A stretch of 64,000 bases of DNA, from positions 113,536 through 177,535 of IMG/VR virus record IMGVR_UViG_3300047369_000650; one strand, 5' to 3'. Under the pieces are notes generated by a model. It saw nothing but the letters and a program-made list of their open reading frames with translations. It was not told where the DNA came from and made no database searches. The DNA is from a virus. This document shows positions 18,088 through 25,826 of this stretch, piece by piece; position 1 is the first letter of the stretch; each line of letters opens with the position of its first letter. The position numbers and the translations under genes are program-made.

Positions 18088-19280
18088 TGCCTAATATCAA
18101 AATAACAACAGAACCTACAGGTAGAAGCCCAGAAAATAAATATTTCTTTGGCTCTAAAACAAAATATCTTGATCTTGATCGACCCAAGTATAATAAAATA
18201 GGTAATGAAGAAGATTATAAAGTAATGCATATGCGTATGGATCTAATGGATTATTCGCATAATCTTGTTTTTTATGCTGCTGGAATGTGCTTTCGTGTAG
18301 AGACTAATGATGATAGACACGCACAGTTTGTTCGTAATATGTTTCCAGTAGTAGATAATCCTTTACAATATACTGCTGATTGGACAATTATTCATAATAC
18401 TGAAATGGTGGTAGATAACCCATATATTTATGTCCATTTAGATGAATGTGTTATGTTAATTGGTGGTACTACATTTCTTGGTGAAATTAAAAAAGGCGTG
18501 TTTAGTATTATAAGTTTTGAATTACCAGTAAACGGTACTTTACCTATGCATTGTAGTGCTTTTACTTATGATAATACAACTAATCTAATGTTTGGATTAA
18601 GCGGTACAGGTAAGACCACATTAAGTAGTGATCCCGACTATAAATTAATTAGTGATGATGAAGTTTATTGGGCTCAAGATGGTATTCGCATGGTAGAAAC
18701 GGGTTGCTATGCTAAGAGTGAAGGCCTTAGCCCAGAGACACATCCTACAATCTTTTATGCAGTTGAAGATGCTAGAAATAAAGACTGTCTGGTAGTAGAA
18801 AATCCAGGTGTTCCAAATGCCAGATTAAGTTATCCAATCACTTCGGTTGAGAATGCATATCATGGAAATAAAAATTTTACTCATCCAGATAATATATTTT
18901 TCTTAACTATGGATGTAACTGGAAAGTTTCCAGCGGTAAGTAAAATTACAAACGGTACTATTAGGAGATTCTTTGAGACTGGTTATACAAGCCAGATGCC
19001 AGGAACTGAAGCCGGTACTAATGAAATTAAGAAAATATTTAGCCCCTGTTATGGTTCGCCGTTCATGCCTAGAAAGGTAAGTGAATATAGTGATCTTCTA
19101 ATGCAGAAGATACACGCAAATAACTGTAATGTATATTTAATAAACACTGGAATGGATAAATCTGGCAATAGACACGGTCTTGATTTTACTCGGCAGTGTG
19201 TAAAATCTGCTATAAAAACCGGAACTATAGCGGACGATAGTAAAGTTTGTTTAGAAATATTAGAAGAATTAATAAACTAA
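18087..19280 (+). CDS. pckA: ATP-type phosphoenolpyruvate carboxykinase (auxiliary metabolic gene)
   Basis: 397 residues, collinear with ATP-dependent PEPCK, which interconverts oxaloacetate plus ATP and phosphoenolpyruvate plus CO2 plus ADP. All key positions are visible: TGRSPENK (R13, substrate binding), KKG (K135/K136, metal), MHCSA (H155), P-loop GLSGTGKT (170-177), ISDDE (D190/D191, metal), NARLSYPI (R246), and the adenine-site region NTGMDKSGNR. Compared with bacterial enzymes of about 540 residues it lacks part of the N-terminal domain and roughly the last 80 residues, with no frameshift. It is translationally coupled to gp46 and lies upstream of the gp45 promoter, so it should be expressed with the replication genes. 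Confidence 0.9.
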   Translation: MPNIKITTEPTGRSPENKYFFGSKTKYLDLDRPKYNKIGNEEDYKVMHMRMDLMDYSHNLVFYAAGMCFRVETNDDRHAQFVRNMFPVVDNPLQYTADWTIIHNTEMVVDNPYIYVHLDECVMLIGGTTFLGEIKKGVFSIISFELPVNGTLPMHCSAFTYDNTTNLMFGLSGTGKTTLSSDPDYKLISDDEVYWAQDGIRMVETGCYAKSEGLSPETHPTIFYAVEDARNKDCLVVENPGVPNARLSYPITSVENAYHGNKNFTHPDNIFFLTMDVTGKFPAVSKITNGTIRRFFETGYTSQMPGTEAGTNEIKKIFSPCYGSPFMPRKVSEYSDLLMQKIHANNCNVYLINTGMDKSGNRHGLDFTRQCVKSAIKTGTIADDSKVCLEILEELIN

Positions 19281-19284
19281 TATG

Positions 19285-19313
19285 TTTACAACATTAACAA
19301 TATATGATATAAT
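19285..19313 (+). promoter_or_regulatory. Early promoter for gp45
   Basis: TTTACA (19285-19290), 17 bp, TATAAT (19308-19313); GGAG-containing ribosome site and ATG follow at 19348. Confidence 0.75.
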
Positions 19314-19347
19314 TAACTATATTTTATGAAACGGAGAAATAGATATA

Positions 19348-20022
19348 ATGGAACTTAGTGACTCTACACTTTCAATTTTAAAGAATTATGCTTCGGTAAA
19401 TTCTAATCTAGTTATTAATGAAGGTAGTACGCTTCAGACTATTTCTGAAGCAAAGAATATTCTTTCAAAAGCAGAGATTAAGGAAAGTTTTCCAAAAACA
19501 TTTGGAGTTTATGATCTAAATGAATTTCTAGGTGTTTTAGGTTTAGTTGACTCGCCTCGTCTTAACTTTGAAGAAAATTATGTTATCATTGGTGATTCTA
19601 CTGGTAGATCAAAAGTAAAGTATTTTTATTCTGATACCGAAATGCTTACAACACCATCTAAAGAAGTGAAGATGCCGGATACTGATGTAAGATTTACTCT
19701 TGATGGAGATACTCTTGGTAAAGTTAAGCGAGCAGCTTCAGCTCTTGGACACAGTGAACTTCATGTCTCACCTAGCGGATCTGCAGTAAGTTTAACTGTT
19801 ACATCTTCCGAAAATTCTACAGCAAATAGTTTCTCTATTGATGTGGAAGGTAGTTCATCCAGTGATAAATACAACTTTGTCTTTAATATTTCTAATTTAA
19901 AGATTGACCAAGGAGATTATGAAGTAGAGATTTCTTCAAAATTAATTTCAAAATTTACCAAATCAGGAAGTGATCTTATGTATTGGATCGCTCTTGAAAA
20001 GACATCAACATACGGAGAATAA
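19348..20022 (+). CDS. gp45: Sliding clamp gp45
   Basis: 224 residues, close to T4 gp45 (228). It begins MELSDSTLSILKNYASVNSN as in the family and has the two-lobe clamp pattern (FLGVLGLVDSPRL; LKIDQGDYEVEIS). The trimeric clamp tethers DNA polymerase and activates late transcription through gp55. It is followed by a small gene and then gp44. Confidence 0.93.
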   Translation: MELSDSTLSILKNYASVNSNLVINEGSTLQTISEAKNILSKAEIKESFPKTFGVYDLNEFLGVLGLVDSPRLNFEENYVIIGDSTGRSKVKYFYSDTEMLTTPSKEVKMPDTDVRFTLDGDTLGKVKRAASALGHSELHVSPSGSAVSLTVTSSENSTANSFSIDVEGSSSSDKYNFVFNISNLKIDQGDYEVEISSKLISKFTKSGSDLMYWIALEKTSTYGE

Positions 20023-20025
20023 TAA

Positions 20026-20226
20026 ATGTCTGATAATGAAGATACAAAACGTGCAATGGAATTACTAAACCAAGTTTCTCGTAGCTCTATTGCTATTATT
20101 GATACTATTACTCAGAGAGGTGGTTTTCGAGGTGAAGAACTTTCCACTATCGGAAACTTACGTGATCAATGCACACAAGGTGTTCAAATCGTAGAAAGCT
20201 GGAAGCAAGAACAAGCTGAAGATTAA
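20026..20226 (+). CDS. Hypothetical protein between gp45 and gp44
   Basis: 66 residues, predicted all-helical (MELLNQVSRSSIAIIDTITQRG; IGNLRDQCTQGVQIVESW). No family recognised. It begins 3 bases after gp45 and precedes gp44 by 22 bases, so it is co-expressed with the clamp and clamp loader. Confidence 0.65.
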   Translation: MSDNEDTKRAMELLNQVSRSSIAIIDTITQRGGFRGEELSTIGNLRDQCTQGVQIVESWKQEQAED

Positions 20227-20248
20227 TTCTTAAGGATAAAACTATATT

Positions 20249-21187
20249 ATGAATAATGATTTTTTATGGGTGGAAAAATACCGCCCAGCGACTATTGAAG
20301 ATACTATCCTAACACCTAATCTAAAAACAATTTTTAAGAATATTATCAAGACCGGAGAGCTGCCAAATATGCTCTTTTCTGGTACTGCCGGTCTTGGTAA
20401 GACAACCGTAGCCAAAGCGTTATGTAACGAATTGGATCTTGATTATATTTTGGTTAACGGTTCAGAAGAAGGTAATATTGATACTCTTAGAACTAAGATT
20501 AAACAATTTGCATCTTCTGTCTCCCTGCAAGGTGGGTATAAAGTAGTTATTCTTGATGAGGCTGATTACTTAAATCCCCAGAGCACCCAACCCGCCTTGC
20601 GGGGTTTTATAGAAGAATTTTCTAATAACTGTAGATTTATTCTTACCTGTAATTTTAAAAATAGAATTATTGAACCACTTCATTCACGGTGTTCTGTGTA
20701 TGAATTCAATACTTCTAAAAAAGATATGGCACCACTAGCTGCTCAAATGATGGCTAGACTTCAGAATATTCTTAAATCTGAGAATGTAGAATTTGAGAAT
20801 AAAGTTCTTGCTGAACTTATTATGAAATATGGCCCAGACTGGCGGCGTATTTTAAATGAAGCGCAAAGATATTCTATTGGTGGTAAGATTGACTCTGGTA
20901 TTCTTGTTAATATTGGAGACCAATCTTTTAAGAGTCTTATGGATTTTCTAAAAGCAAAAGATTTTAAGAAAATGCGTTCATGGGTTGTAAATAATATTGA
21001 TACCGATGCATCTTCTATCTTTAGAGGAATCTATGATAGAATGTCTGATTCTGTAAAACCACAATCTATTCCTCAAGTCGTTCTCATTCTAGCCGACTAT
21101 CAGTATAAGAATGCATTTGTAGCAGATCACGAACTTAATGTTGTGGCTTGTATGACAGAACTTATGGCAAATGTGGAGTTTCAATGA
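20249..21187 (+). CDS. gp44: Clamp loader large subunit gp44
   Basis: 312 residues, AAA+ clamp loader ATPase. WVEKYRP at the N-terminus, Walker A SGTAGLGKTT near residue 44, Walker B LDEADYL near 100, and the SRC motif (LHSRCSVYEF) near 147. With gp62 it opens and loads gp45. Its stop overlaps a short membrane-peptide gene. Confidence 0.95.
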   Translation: MNNDFLWVEKYRPATIEDTILTPNLKTIFKNIIKTGELPNMLFSGTAGLGKTTVAKALCNELDLDYILVNGSEEGNIDTLRTKIKQFASSVSLQGGYKVVILDEADYLNPQSTQPALRGFIEEFSNNCRFILTCNFKNRIIEPLHSRCSVYEFNTSKKDMAPLAAQMMARLQNILKSENVEFENKVLAELIMKYGPDWRRILNEAQRYSIGGKIDSGILVNIGDQSFKSLMDFLKAKDFKKMRSWVVNNIDTDASSIFRGIYDRMSDSVKPQSIPQVVLILADYQYKNAFVADHELNVVACMTELMANVEFQ

Positions 21188-21297
21188 ATATAGAAATTAT
21201 AGTTTATAATATTATTTTTTGGTTTTCATATTATTGGATATGTTCTTTACCGGAACGTGTAATTCAAAAACAGATAGATGGGGCTAAAGATGTCTAA
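21184..21297 (+). CDS. Small membrane peptide after gp44
   Basis: 37 residues with ATGA overlap with the gp44 stop. It has one hydrophobic segment (IIVYNIIFWFSYYWICSL) followed by a charged tail, and its end overlaps the dexA start. The coupling at both ends supports it as a gene; function unknown. Confidence 0.45.
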   Translation: MNIEIIVYNIIFWFSYYWICSLPERVIQKQIDGAKDV

Positions 21298-21883
21298 TTC
21301 AATTATTTTTGACTTTGAAACATTATCTACAAATAGATATAATTGTGTTGTAGTTTCGTTGGCTGCTCTTAAGTTTTCAGAAGATAATTTTACTTCTGGA
21401 AATGGGTATTCATTTAATGAACTAGTAGAATCTGCAAAGCTTATTAAATTTGATGTTCAAGATCAAGTAAAAAATCATAATCGGGTTATTGATAAGAAAA
21501 CATTAGAATGGTGGAACGAGCAAGGTTCCGAAGCAAAGAAACAGTTAATTCCCTCCGATCGAGATCAATCTATTACAGAACTTTATGATTTCTTTATTTC
21601 TACAATTGCTGATATGACCTTTAAAAGTAAAGTATATACAAGAGGTAATAATTTTGATCCTATTATATTTGAAAATATTATGGATCAACTTCATAAACCT
21701 CATCCATATTCTTTTTGGCAACTACGAGATACTAGATCAATAATAGAAGGTCTGTCTTGGGGTAGCGGATTAAAAAATAGTTTTATGCCCGAAGGCTGCG
21801 ATAACTTTATTCATCATGATCCAATTCACGATATAGCAGTAGACGTTATGAGAATGCAAACATTAGTAAGGGCTATATCATGA
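21290..21883 (+). CDS. dexA: Exonuclease DexA-like (DEDD 3'-5' exonuclease)
   Basis: About 197 residues. IFDFETLS at the N-terminus supplies the D-x-E catalytic pair; LEWWNEQGSEAKKQLIPSD, FWQLRDTRSIIE and HHDPIHDIAVDV align with T4 exonuclease A (EWWKNQSPEARKNIAPSD, FWNQRDIRTRIE, HDSIHDCAKDI). ATG 21290 is chosen because GGGG sits 7 bases upstream and the product begins as T4 DexA does; 21278 is an in-frame alternative. Its stop overlaps gp62. In T4, dexA is elsewhere; here it is inside the clamp-loader operon. Confidence 0.85.
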   Translation: MSNSIIFDFETLSTNRYNCVVVSLAALKFSEDNFTSGNGYSFNELVESAKLIKFDVQDQVKNHNRVIDKKTLEWWNEQGSEAKKQLIPSDRDQSITELYDFFISTIADMTFKSKVYTRGNNFDPIIFENIMDQLHKPHPYSFWQLRDTRSIIEGLSWGSGLKNSFMPEGCDNFIHHDPIHDIAVDVMRMQTLVRAIS

Positions 21884-22260
21884 ATCATTTTGATTATTTA
21901 AATAGTATTAACTATTCTAAAGAAAATATTATGCACGATAATCTTGATGAGAAAGCATATAATTCTTTTATGGTTAATCGTGGTTTATCTTATTTCAATG
22001 ATACAGTTATCTATGCAAATGAGATGAATAGATATGCTCATATAGATTCTAAGTTACAATATGATTTTCTCAGAACTCTAATTAGAAAACGTAAAAGATT
22101 TTCAAAGTGGACAAAGGAAGATAAAAATTCAGATATTGACTTAATAAAAGAATATTATGGCTATTCTAAAGAAAAAGCATTTCAAGTTTTGCCATTATTA
22201 TCTAAAGAACAACTTACGTTTATTAGTAAAAAGTTAAGTAAGGGTGGTAGAAAACCCTAA
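21880..22260 (+). CDS. gp62: Clamp loader small subunit gp62
   Basis: 126 residues (T4: 187). The family signature YFNDTVIYANEMNRY is present near residue 38, with a Lys/Arg-rich centre (RKRKRFSKW) and an end resembling gp62 (VLPLLSKEQL). It partners gp44. ATGA overlap with dexA. Confidence 0.85.
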   Translation: MNHFDYLNSINYSKENIMHDNLDEKAYNSFMVNRGLSYFNDTVIYANEMNRYAHIDSKLQYDFLRTLIRKRKRFSKWTKEDKNSDIDLIKEYYGYSKEKAFQVLPLLSKEQLTFISKKLSKGGRKP

Positions 22261-22271
22261 AAGTTATATAT

Positions 22272-22280
22272 TATAAATAG
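22272..22280 (+). promoter_or_regulatory. Late-type promoter upstream of regA
   Basis: TATAAATAG, 61 bases before the regA ATG and 11 bases after the gp62 stop. A small inverted repeat (CATGA 22287-22291 with TCATG) follows it. Confidence 0.6.
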
Positions 22281-22341
22281 TTTTATCATGAAAAGAATCA
22301 TGTATTATAACTATAATAATAAATTTACGTGAGTTGAAGAT

Positions 22342-22758
22342 ATGAATGAAGTCAATAATGAGTTAGTGAAATGGACCCCAGAAACTATGTTAGAAGTTTC
22401 TCTTAATGAACCTGATGATTTTTTAAAGGTTAGAGAAACACTTACACGCATCGGCGTTGCATCTCGAAAAGAAAAGAAATTATTTCAGTCTTGCCATATA
22501 TTACATAAGCAAGGCAGATATTTTATAGTTCATTTTAAAGAACTGTTTTTATTAGATGGTAAAAAATCTAATTTAGAAGAAGGCGATGTTGCTCGTAGAA
22601 ATACAATCGCCACTCTTATGTCTGATTGGGGCTTGGTTACAATCCAAGATGAAAGTAAAGCGCAGCCTTTATCACCCTTAAGACAAATTAAAATCATTCC
22701 GTTTAAAGATAAACAGGAATGGGAACTATGTCCAAAATATAATATTGGACGTAAATAG
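22342..22758 (+). CDS. regA: Translational repressor RegA
   Basis: 138 residues. VSLNEPDDFLKVRETLTRIG, LFQSCHILHKQGRYFIVHFKE and the end EWELCPKYNIGRK match T4 RegA almost motif by motif (KKPEDFLKVKETLTRMG; YQSCHILQKKGLYYIVHFKE; EWKLVPKYTIGN). RegA represses translation of many early mRNAs, including its own, by binding AU-rich start regions. It lies next to gp62, as in T4. Confidence 0.93.
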   Translation: MNEVNNELVKWTPETMLEVSLNEPDDFLKVRETLTRIGVASRKEKKLFQSCHILHKQGRYFIVHFKELFLLDGKKSNLEEGDVARRNTIATLMSDWGLVTIQDESKAQPLSPLRQIKIIPFKDKQEWELCPKYNIGRK

Positions 22759-22793
22759 AATAGCAGCTATTCACTAGAGTAATAGCTCATCAT

Positions 22794-22802
22794 TATAAAT
22801 AA
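22794..22802 (+). promoter_or_regulatory. T4-type late promoter for hsp20
   Basis: TATAAATAA, 60 bases upstream of the Hsp20 ATG. An inverted repeat at 22801-22832 overlaps the expected start point. Confidence 0.75.
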
Positions 22803-22832
22803 TAGTGGATGCAGTTTTACTGGTCCACTATT
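22801..22832 (+). repeat. Inverted repeat in the hsp20 leader
   Basis: AATAGTGGA (22801-22809) is perfectly complementary to TCCACTATT (22824-22832), with an inner CAGT/ACTG stem. It is not followed by a T run, so it is not a simple terminator; it could be a leader hairpin or an operator. Confidence 0.5.
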
Positions 22833-22861
22833 AATTCTTGCTTGACAAAAAGGAGAAAACA

Positions 22862-23332
22862 ATGACAGGCATACAAACACTTTTTCCACGTTCATCTTTT
22901 GTTGGCTTTGACCATCTGTTTAACGAGTTAGAATATACAGCTAAACATTCAAAAGATCATTATCCTCCACATAATATTATTAAAACTGATGAGAATGATT
23001 ATCTTATTGAACTTGCTGTTGCGGGATTTTCTAAAGATGAACTATCTGTTGAGGTTAAAGATAGAACTTTAACGGTAGTGGGAGAACACGTCTCAAGGGG
23101 TCGTGAGTTTATTCACCGTGGAATTTCCACAAAGAAATTTAAACGCACATTCCGGCTGTCTGAGCACGTACAAGTGCACGGAGCAGATATTCAAGACGGC
23201 ATACTTGCAATCGAACTGAAGTATGTTGTCCCAGAAAATCAGCGTCCTCGTAAAATCAATATTGGTAAAAACGAGGAAAACAATGACACAAGCAATACTA
23301 ACAGCCCACAGTTACTCAACGAGGGCAATTGA
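22862..23332 (+). CDS. hsp20: Small heat-shock protein (Hsp20/IbpA family)
   Basis: 156 residues with an alpha-crystallin domain at ~40-135: ELAVAGFSKDELSVEVKDRTLTV, the REFIHRGIS turn, FKRTFRLSEHV and the final ADIQDGILAIEL. Hsp20 holdases are common in marine T4-like phages and probably protect folding during capsid production. ATG 22862 has AGGAG 9 bases upstream; an in-frame start at 22838 is less likely. The last ~50 bases overlap the next gene. Confidence 0.9.
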   Translation: MTGIQTLFPRSSFVGFDHLFNELEYTAKHSKDHYPPHNIIKTDENDYLIELAVAGFSKDELSVEVKDRTLTVVGEHVSRGREFIHRGISTKKFKRTFRLSEHVQVHGADIQDGILAIELKYVVPENQRPRKINIGKNEENNDTSNTNSPQLLNEGN

Positions 23333-23537
23333 ATCCATTATAGAAGCGTTTAGAACTTTTAAACATCATCGTTCAGAACGTAAAGTTATTAAAGCAACAG
23401 AAAGAGAATTAGGCAAATTATCGGATTATGATTTAGCAGATATTGGTCTTACACGTGGTGACATTTATACTGTTGCCCGCCGTAAATCAACTATCGAAAA
23501 CGCTAGAACTAATAACAATCTAAGAGGTTGGGTCTAA
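23283..23537 (+). CDS. DUF1127 (YjiS-like) small protein
   Basis: 84 residues. The C-terminal half, LGKLSDYDLADIGLTRGDI, is the diagnostic DUF1127 motif (L..LSD.DL.DIGL.R.DI), a family abundant in Alphaproteobacteria and implicated there in RNA turnover and stress or phosphate responses. ATG 23283 follows GAGGAAAACA and overlaps hsp20. Its stop overlaps the next ATG. A regulator of host metabolism is a reasonable inference; acquisition from the host is likely. Confidence 0.8.
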   Translation: MTQAILTAHSYSTRAIESIIEAFRTFKHHRSERKVIKATERELGKLSDYDLADIGLTRGDIYTVARRKSTIENARTNNNLRGWV

Positions 23538-23713
23538 TGACAGCTTTAGTAGCAAACTATGTCTTCTCACCCTTGTCGGGTTTGTGGTCTTCATTCGATC
23601 GGTTTACGCAGACGATTGGATACTCCAGAGCGGCAGCGGAGCTCGCAAGAATGGGGCTTCACGAGGAGTCTCGGAAGTGCATGATGGAAATACAAAAATT
23701 ACATGATAATTAG
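23537..23713 (+). CDS. Small alphaproteobacterial-type hypothetical protein
   Basis: 58 residues from ATG 23537 (TAATG overlap with DUF1127; TTG 23528 is an in-frame alternative). The C-terminus YSRAAAELARMGLHEESRKCMMEI resembles small helical proteins found beside DUF1127 genes in marine Alphaproteobacteria. Codon use here is clearly richer in GC than its neighbours, suggesting recent transfer. Confidence 0.6.
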   Translation: MTALVANYVFSPLSGLWSSFDRFTQTIGYSRAAAELARMGLHEESRKCMMEIQKLHDN

Positions 23714-23720
23714 TAATCCA

Positions 23721-23729
23721 TATAAATAA
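23721..23729 (+). promoter_or_regulatory. T4-type late promoter of the auxiliary island
   Basis: TATAAATAA, 60 bases before the first phasin-like gene. Downstream genes to DoxX are closely packed with no other clear promoter, so this is the likely source of their transcript. Confidence 0.75.
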
Positions 23730-23733
23730 GCAC

Positions 23734-23755
23734 AGAGGGCGGGAGATCGCCCTCT
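23734..23755 (+). promoter_or_regulatory. GC-rich 5'-terminal hairpin in the island leader
   Basis: AGAGGGCG (23734-23741) pairs perfectly with CGCCCTCT (23748-23755) around GGAGAT. T4 late promoters start about six bases after TATAAATA, which places the first transcribed base at 23734, exactly the first base of the stem. No T run follows. A stabilising 5' hairpin is the likely role. Confidence 0.6.
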
Positions 23756-23789
23756 TAGTCACACACAACACACAAAATAGGAGATGTAA

Positions 23790-23990
23790 ATGATTTTTAC
23801 ATACAAACAATTTATGGACCATAATAAAACTTTCTATGAAGAAATGGTCGACTTAAAAGTAGCCGGATGGGATACTTTTAGCAAAGCAGCAAATGCTTAC
23901 ACTTTTAACTTTTATAAAGATCAACTTAAAGCTATGGACGAAGCTGTTCATAAGCTTGCAACAGATATGAAGGGTTACGTCAATGACTAA
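23790..23990 (+). CDS. Small phasin-like helical protein A
   Basis: 66 residues, amphipathic helix throughout (FMDHNKTFYEEMVDLKVAGWDTFSKAAN). Composition and spacing of aromatic residues resemble short phasins, which coat polyhydroxyalkanoate granules in Alphaproteobacteria, but similarity is weak. Good ribosome site (AGGAGA). Overlaps the next gene by 8 bases. Confidence 0.5.
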   Translation: MIFTYKQFMDHNKTFYEEMVDLKVAGWDTFSKAANAYTFNFYKDQLKAMDEAVHKLATDMKGYVND

Positions 23991-24204
23991 TAAGAACCCA
24001 TTTGAAATTAGAGCAGACATGCTCAAACTAGCAAAAGATTACATGGATCAGCAGTATAGTATGAATGTACAGCTGATGAATGATATGTACGAACAAGGCA
24101 AGAAAAACTACGAAGAAGTACAAGAAGCATATAAAATGTATTCTATGGATGATTTAATGAATAAAGCAAAAGAAATGTATTCTTTTGTATCAGATAAAAA
24201 ATAG
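23983..24204 (+). CDS. Small phasin-like helical protein B
   Basis: 73 residues beginning NPFEIRADMLKLAKDYMDQQY, then Met-, Tyr- and Lys-rich amphipathic helices to the end. The NPFE opening is typical of phasin-family proteins and of small conserved proteins in marine T4-like phages. It forms a pair with the preceding gene. Function unproven. Confidence 0.5.
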   Translation: MTNKNPFEIRADMLKLAKDYMDQQYSMNVQLMNDMYEQGKKNYEEVQEAYKMYSMDDLMNKAKEMYSFVSDKK

Positions 24205-24212
24205 GGAAAAAT

Positions 24213-25268
24213 ATGAAAAAATTTTTAGTTTTTATTACTGCAGCCATGATGGCTACTACTGTCTTTGCGGCAGATAAAGTAAAAGTCGGATTTATTTATG
24301 TTGGACCAACCGGGGATCATGGTTGGACATATAGACATGATATCGGTCGTCAACAGGTAGAAAACGAATTTGGTGACCGTGTTGAAACCACATTTGTTGA
24401 AAGTGTTCCAGAAGGAGCTGATGCTGAACGTGTATTAACACAAATGGCAATGCAAGGAGCTGACATTATCTTTGCTACATCTTTCGGTTATATGGATCCA
24501 GTAATGAACGTGGCTGAAAAATTTCCAGATGTAAAATTTGAACACGCAACTGGTTATAAAATGTCCGATAATGTTGCTAACTACGGATTACGTTTATATC
24601 AAGCTAGGCATGTTCAAGGCGTTATTGCAGGTATGATGACAAAAACCAATAAGATTTGTTATGTCGCCTCGTTCCCAATTCCAGAAGTTATGCGTGAAAT
24701 TAATACATATTATTTAGGTGCAAAGAAGTATAATCCTGATGTAGAGATTGCTATTACATGGGTATACACGTGGTATGATCCAGGTAAAGAAAAAGATGCT
24801 GCAGTAGCTATGATTCAACAGGGTTGTGATGTATTAGCACAGCATACGGATTCCCCCGCGCCTTTACAGGCAGCACAAGAAGCCGGTATTGTAGGATTTG
24901 GCCAAGCATCAGATCAAGCTAAGTTTGCGCCAAAAGCACAGTTGACGGCATCTATTGATAACTGGGGCCCATATTATATCGCTAAAGTAGGTCAAGTACT
25001 TGATGGTACATGGACATCAGGTGATTATTTTGGTACTATGGACGAAGGTGCAGTTCAAATGGCACCGTTTGCAAATATGCCACCTATGATAGCTGAAGAA
25101 GCTCAACGTATTAAGAATGCTATTTCTAGCGGAGAACTTCATGGTTTCACTGGTCCGATTAATAAGCAAGATGGAACACCATTCTTAGCAGAAGGTGAAG
25201 TTGCAACTCGTGCTCAACTAGATACAATGATGTTCTATGTTGAAGGTATTGACGCAAAGATGCCTTAA
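24213..25268 (+). CDS. BMP-family (PnrA-like) periplasmic substrate-binding protein
   Basis: 351 residues. A Sec signal peptide (residues 1-19, ending VFAA) without a lipobox is followed by a complete BMP fold: VGFIYVGPTGDHGWTYRHD, FVESVPEGADAERVL, FATSFGYMDPV, ASFPIPEVMREIN, AQHTDSPAPLQAA and LHGFTGPINKQDG. Family members bind purine nucleosides or related ligands for ABC importers. No transporter permease or ATPase is nearby, so it would act with host components. It closely resembles proteins of marine Alphaproteobacteria and lies under the island's late promoter. Confidence 0.88.
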   Translation: MKKFLVFITAAMMATTVFAADKVKVGFIYVGPTGDHGWTYRHDIGRQQVENEFGDRVETTFVESVPEGADAERVLTQMAMQGADIIFATSFGYMDPVMNVAEKFPDVKFEHATGYKMSDNVANYGLRLYQARHVQGVIAGMMTKTNKICYVASFPIPEVMREINTYYLGAKKYNPDVEIAITWVYTWYDPGKEKDAAVAMIQQGCDVLAQHTDSPAPLQAAQEAGIVGFGQASDQAKFAPKAQLTASIDNWGPYYIAKVGQVLDGTWTSGDYFGTMDEGAVQMAPFANMPPMIAEEAQRIKNAISSGELHGFTGPINKQDGTPFLAEGEVATRAQLDTMMFYVEGIDAKMP

Positions 25269-25271
25269 TCG

Positions 25272-25355
25272 GTGCCCGATTGGATAATACTAGCAGGGCT
25301 ATCTCTAACTTTGACGGCCCTGTTTCTCATTTTTGATAGGAAAAACGATGATTAG
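25272..25355 (+). CDS. Very small membrane peptide
   Basis: 27 residues from GTG 25272, four bases after the BMP stop, with one hydrophobic segment (WIILAGLSLTLTALFLIF) and a charged end (DRKNDD). Its end overlaps the next ATG. Evidence is limited to position and the clear membrane segment. Confidence 0.4.
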   Translation: MPDWIILAGLSLTLTALFLIFDRKNDD

Positions 25356-25638
25356 TTTTATTTACAGTAGTTGGAATGTGGTGATGGATCACAATCTCAA
25401 TCCATTAAGTAATATTCCGGATTTAAATACACGACATATGATTATGCAAGTATTAGCATGGATGTGGTGTATTGTATTTGGTATTCTTGTAGGAAGTATG
25501 TGGGCAGGTCTTTATAGTATGATAGCACATTCATTGTTGTTAGGTGCTATTGCTATTACTGTGGCTACATTTGAAATGGCCAAACGTAAGCCATACGGTT
25601 TTTACAGCGGCAGGGGTCCTGGTGGCGAGCACGAATAA
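25348..25638 (+). CDS. Membrane protein of unknown function
   Basis: 96 residues from ATG 25348, which has AGGA 7 bases upstream (TTG 25333 is an in-frame alternative). Two transmembrane segments (VLAWMWCIVFGILVGSMWAG; MIAHSLLLGAIAITVATF) are followed by a basic, glycine-rich tail (RKPYGFYSGRGPGGEHE). No family recognised. It sits between the BMP protein and the electron-transfer genes. Confidence 0.65.
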   Translation: MISFIYSSWNVVMDHNLNPLSNIPDLNTRHMIMQVLAWMWCIVFGILVGSMWAGLYSMIAHSLLLGAIAITVATFEMAKRKPYGFYSGRGPGGEHE

Positions 25639-25646
25639 TAACTCAT

Positions 25647-25826
25647 ATGCATATAATAAGAAATAAAGAAGGCGATATTATTGCACTATCTTCAAAAAAG
25701 GAAGATGCTATTAATATTGCCGATAAAAAAATGGATAAAGCTGATTATATTTTGGAAGAAATATTAGACAGCATACAACTTAGAGAAATTTACAGAGTTT
25801 ATTACGGAAAAATAAATAATGACTGA
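25647..25826 (+). CDS. Small hypothetical protein
   Basis: 59 residues (MHIIRNKEGDIIALSSKKED...YYGKINND), charged and helical after a short strand pair. It ends in an 8-base overlap with the CoxIV-like gene. No family recognised; resembles small phage proteins that begin with a short strand pair. Confidence 0.55.
   Translation: MHIIRNKEGDIIALSSKKEDAINIADKKMDKADYILEEILDSIQLREIYRVYYGKINND

Noticed and set aside
18087-19280. PEPCK as a decayed pseudogene because it is 397 rather than ~540 residues
   Set aside because: The frame is uninterrupted and every catalytic motif is intact and in order, so trimming rather than decay is more likely.
22765-22787. AGCTATT/AATAGCT hairpin after regA as a terminator
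   Set aside because: The stem is AT-rich, the loop is nine bases and no T run follows.
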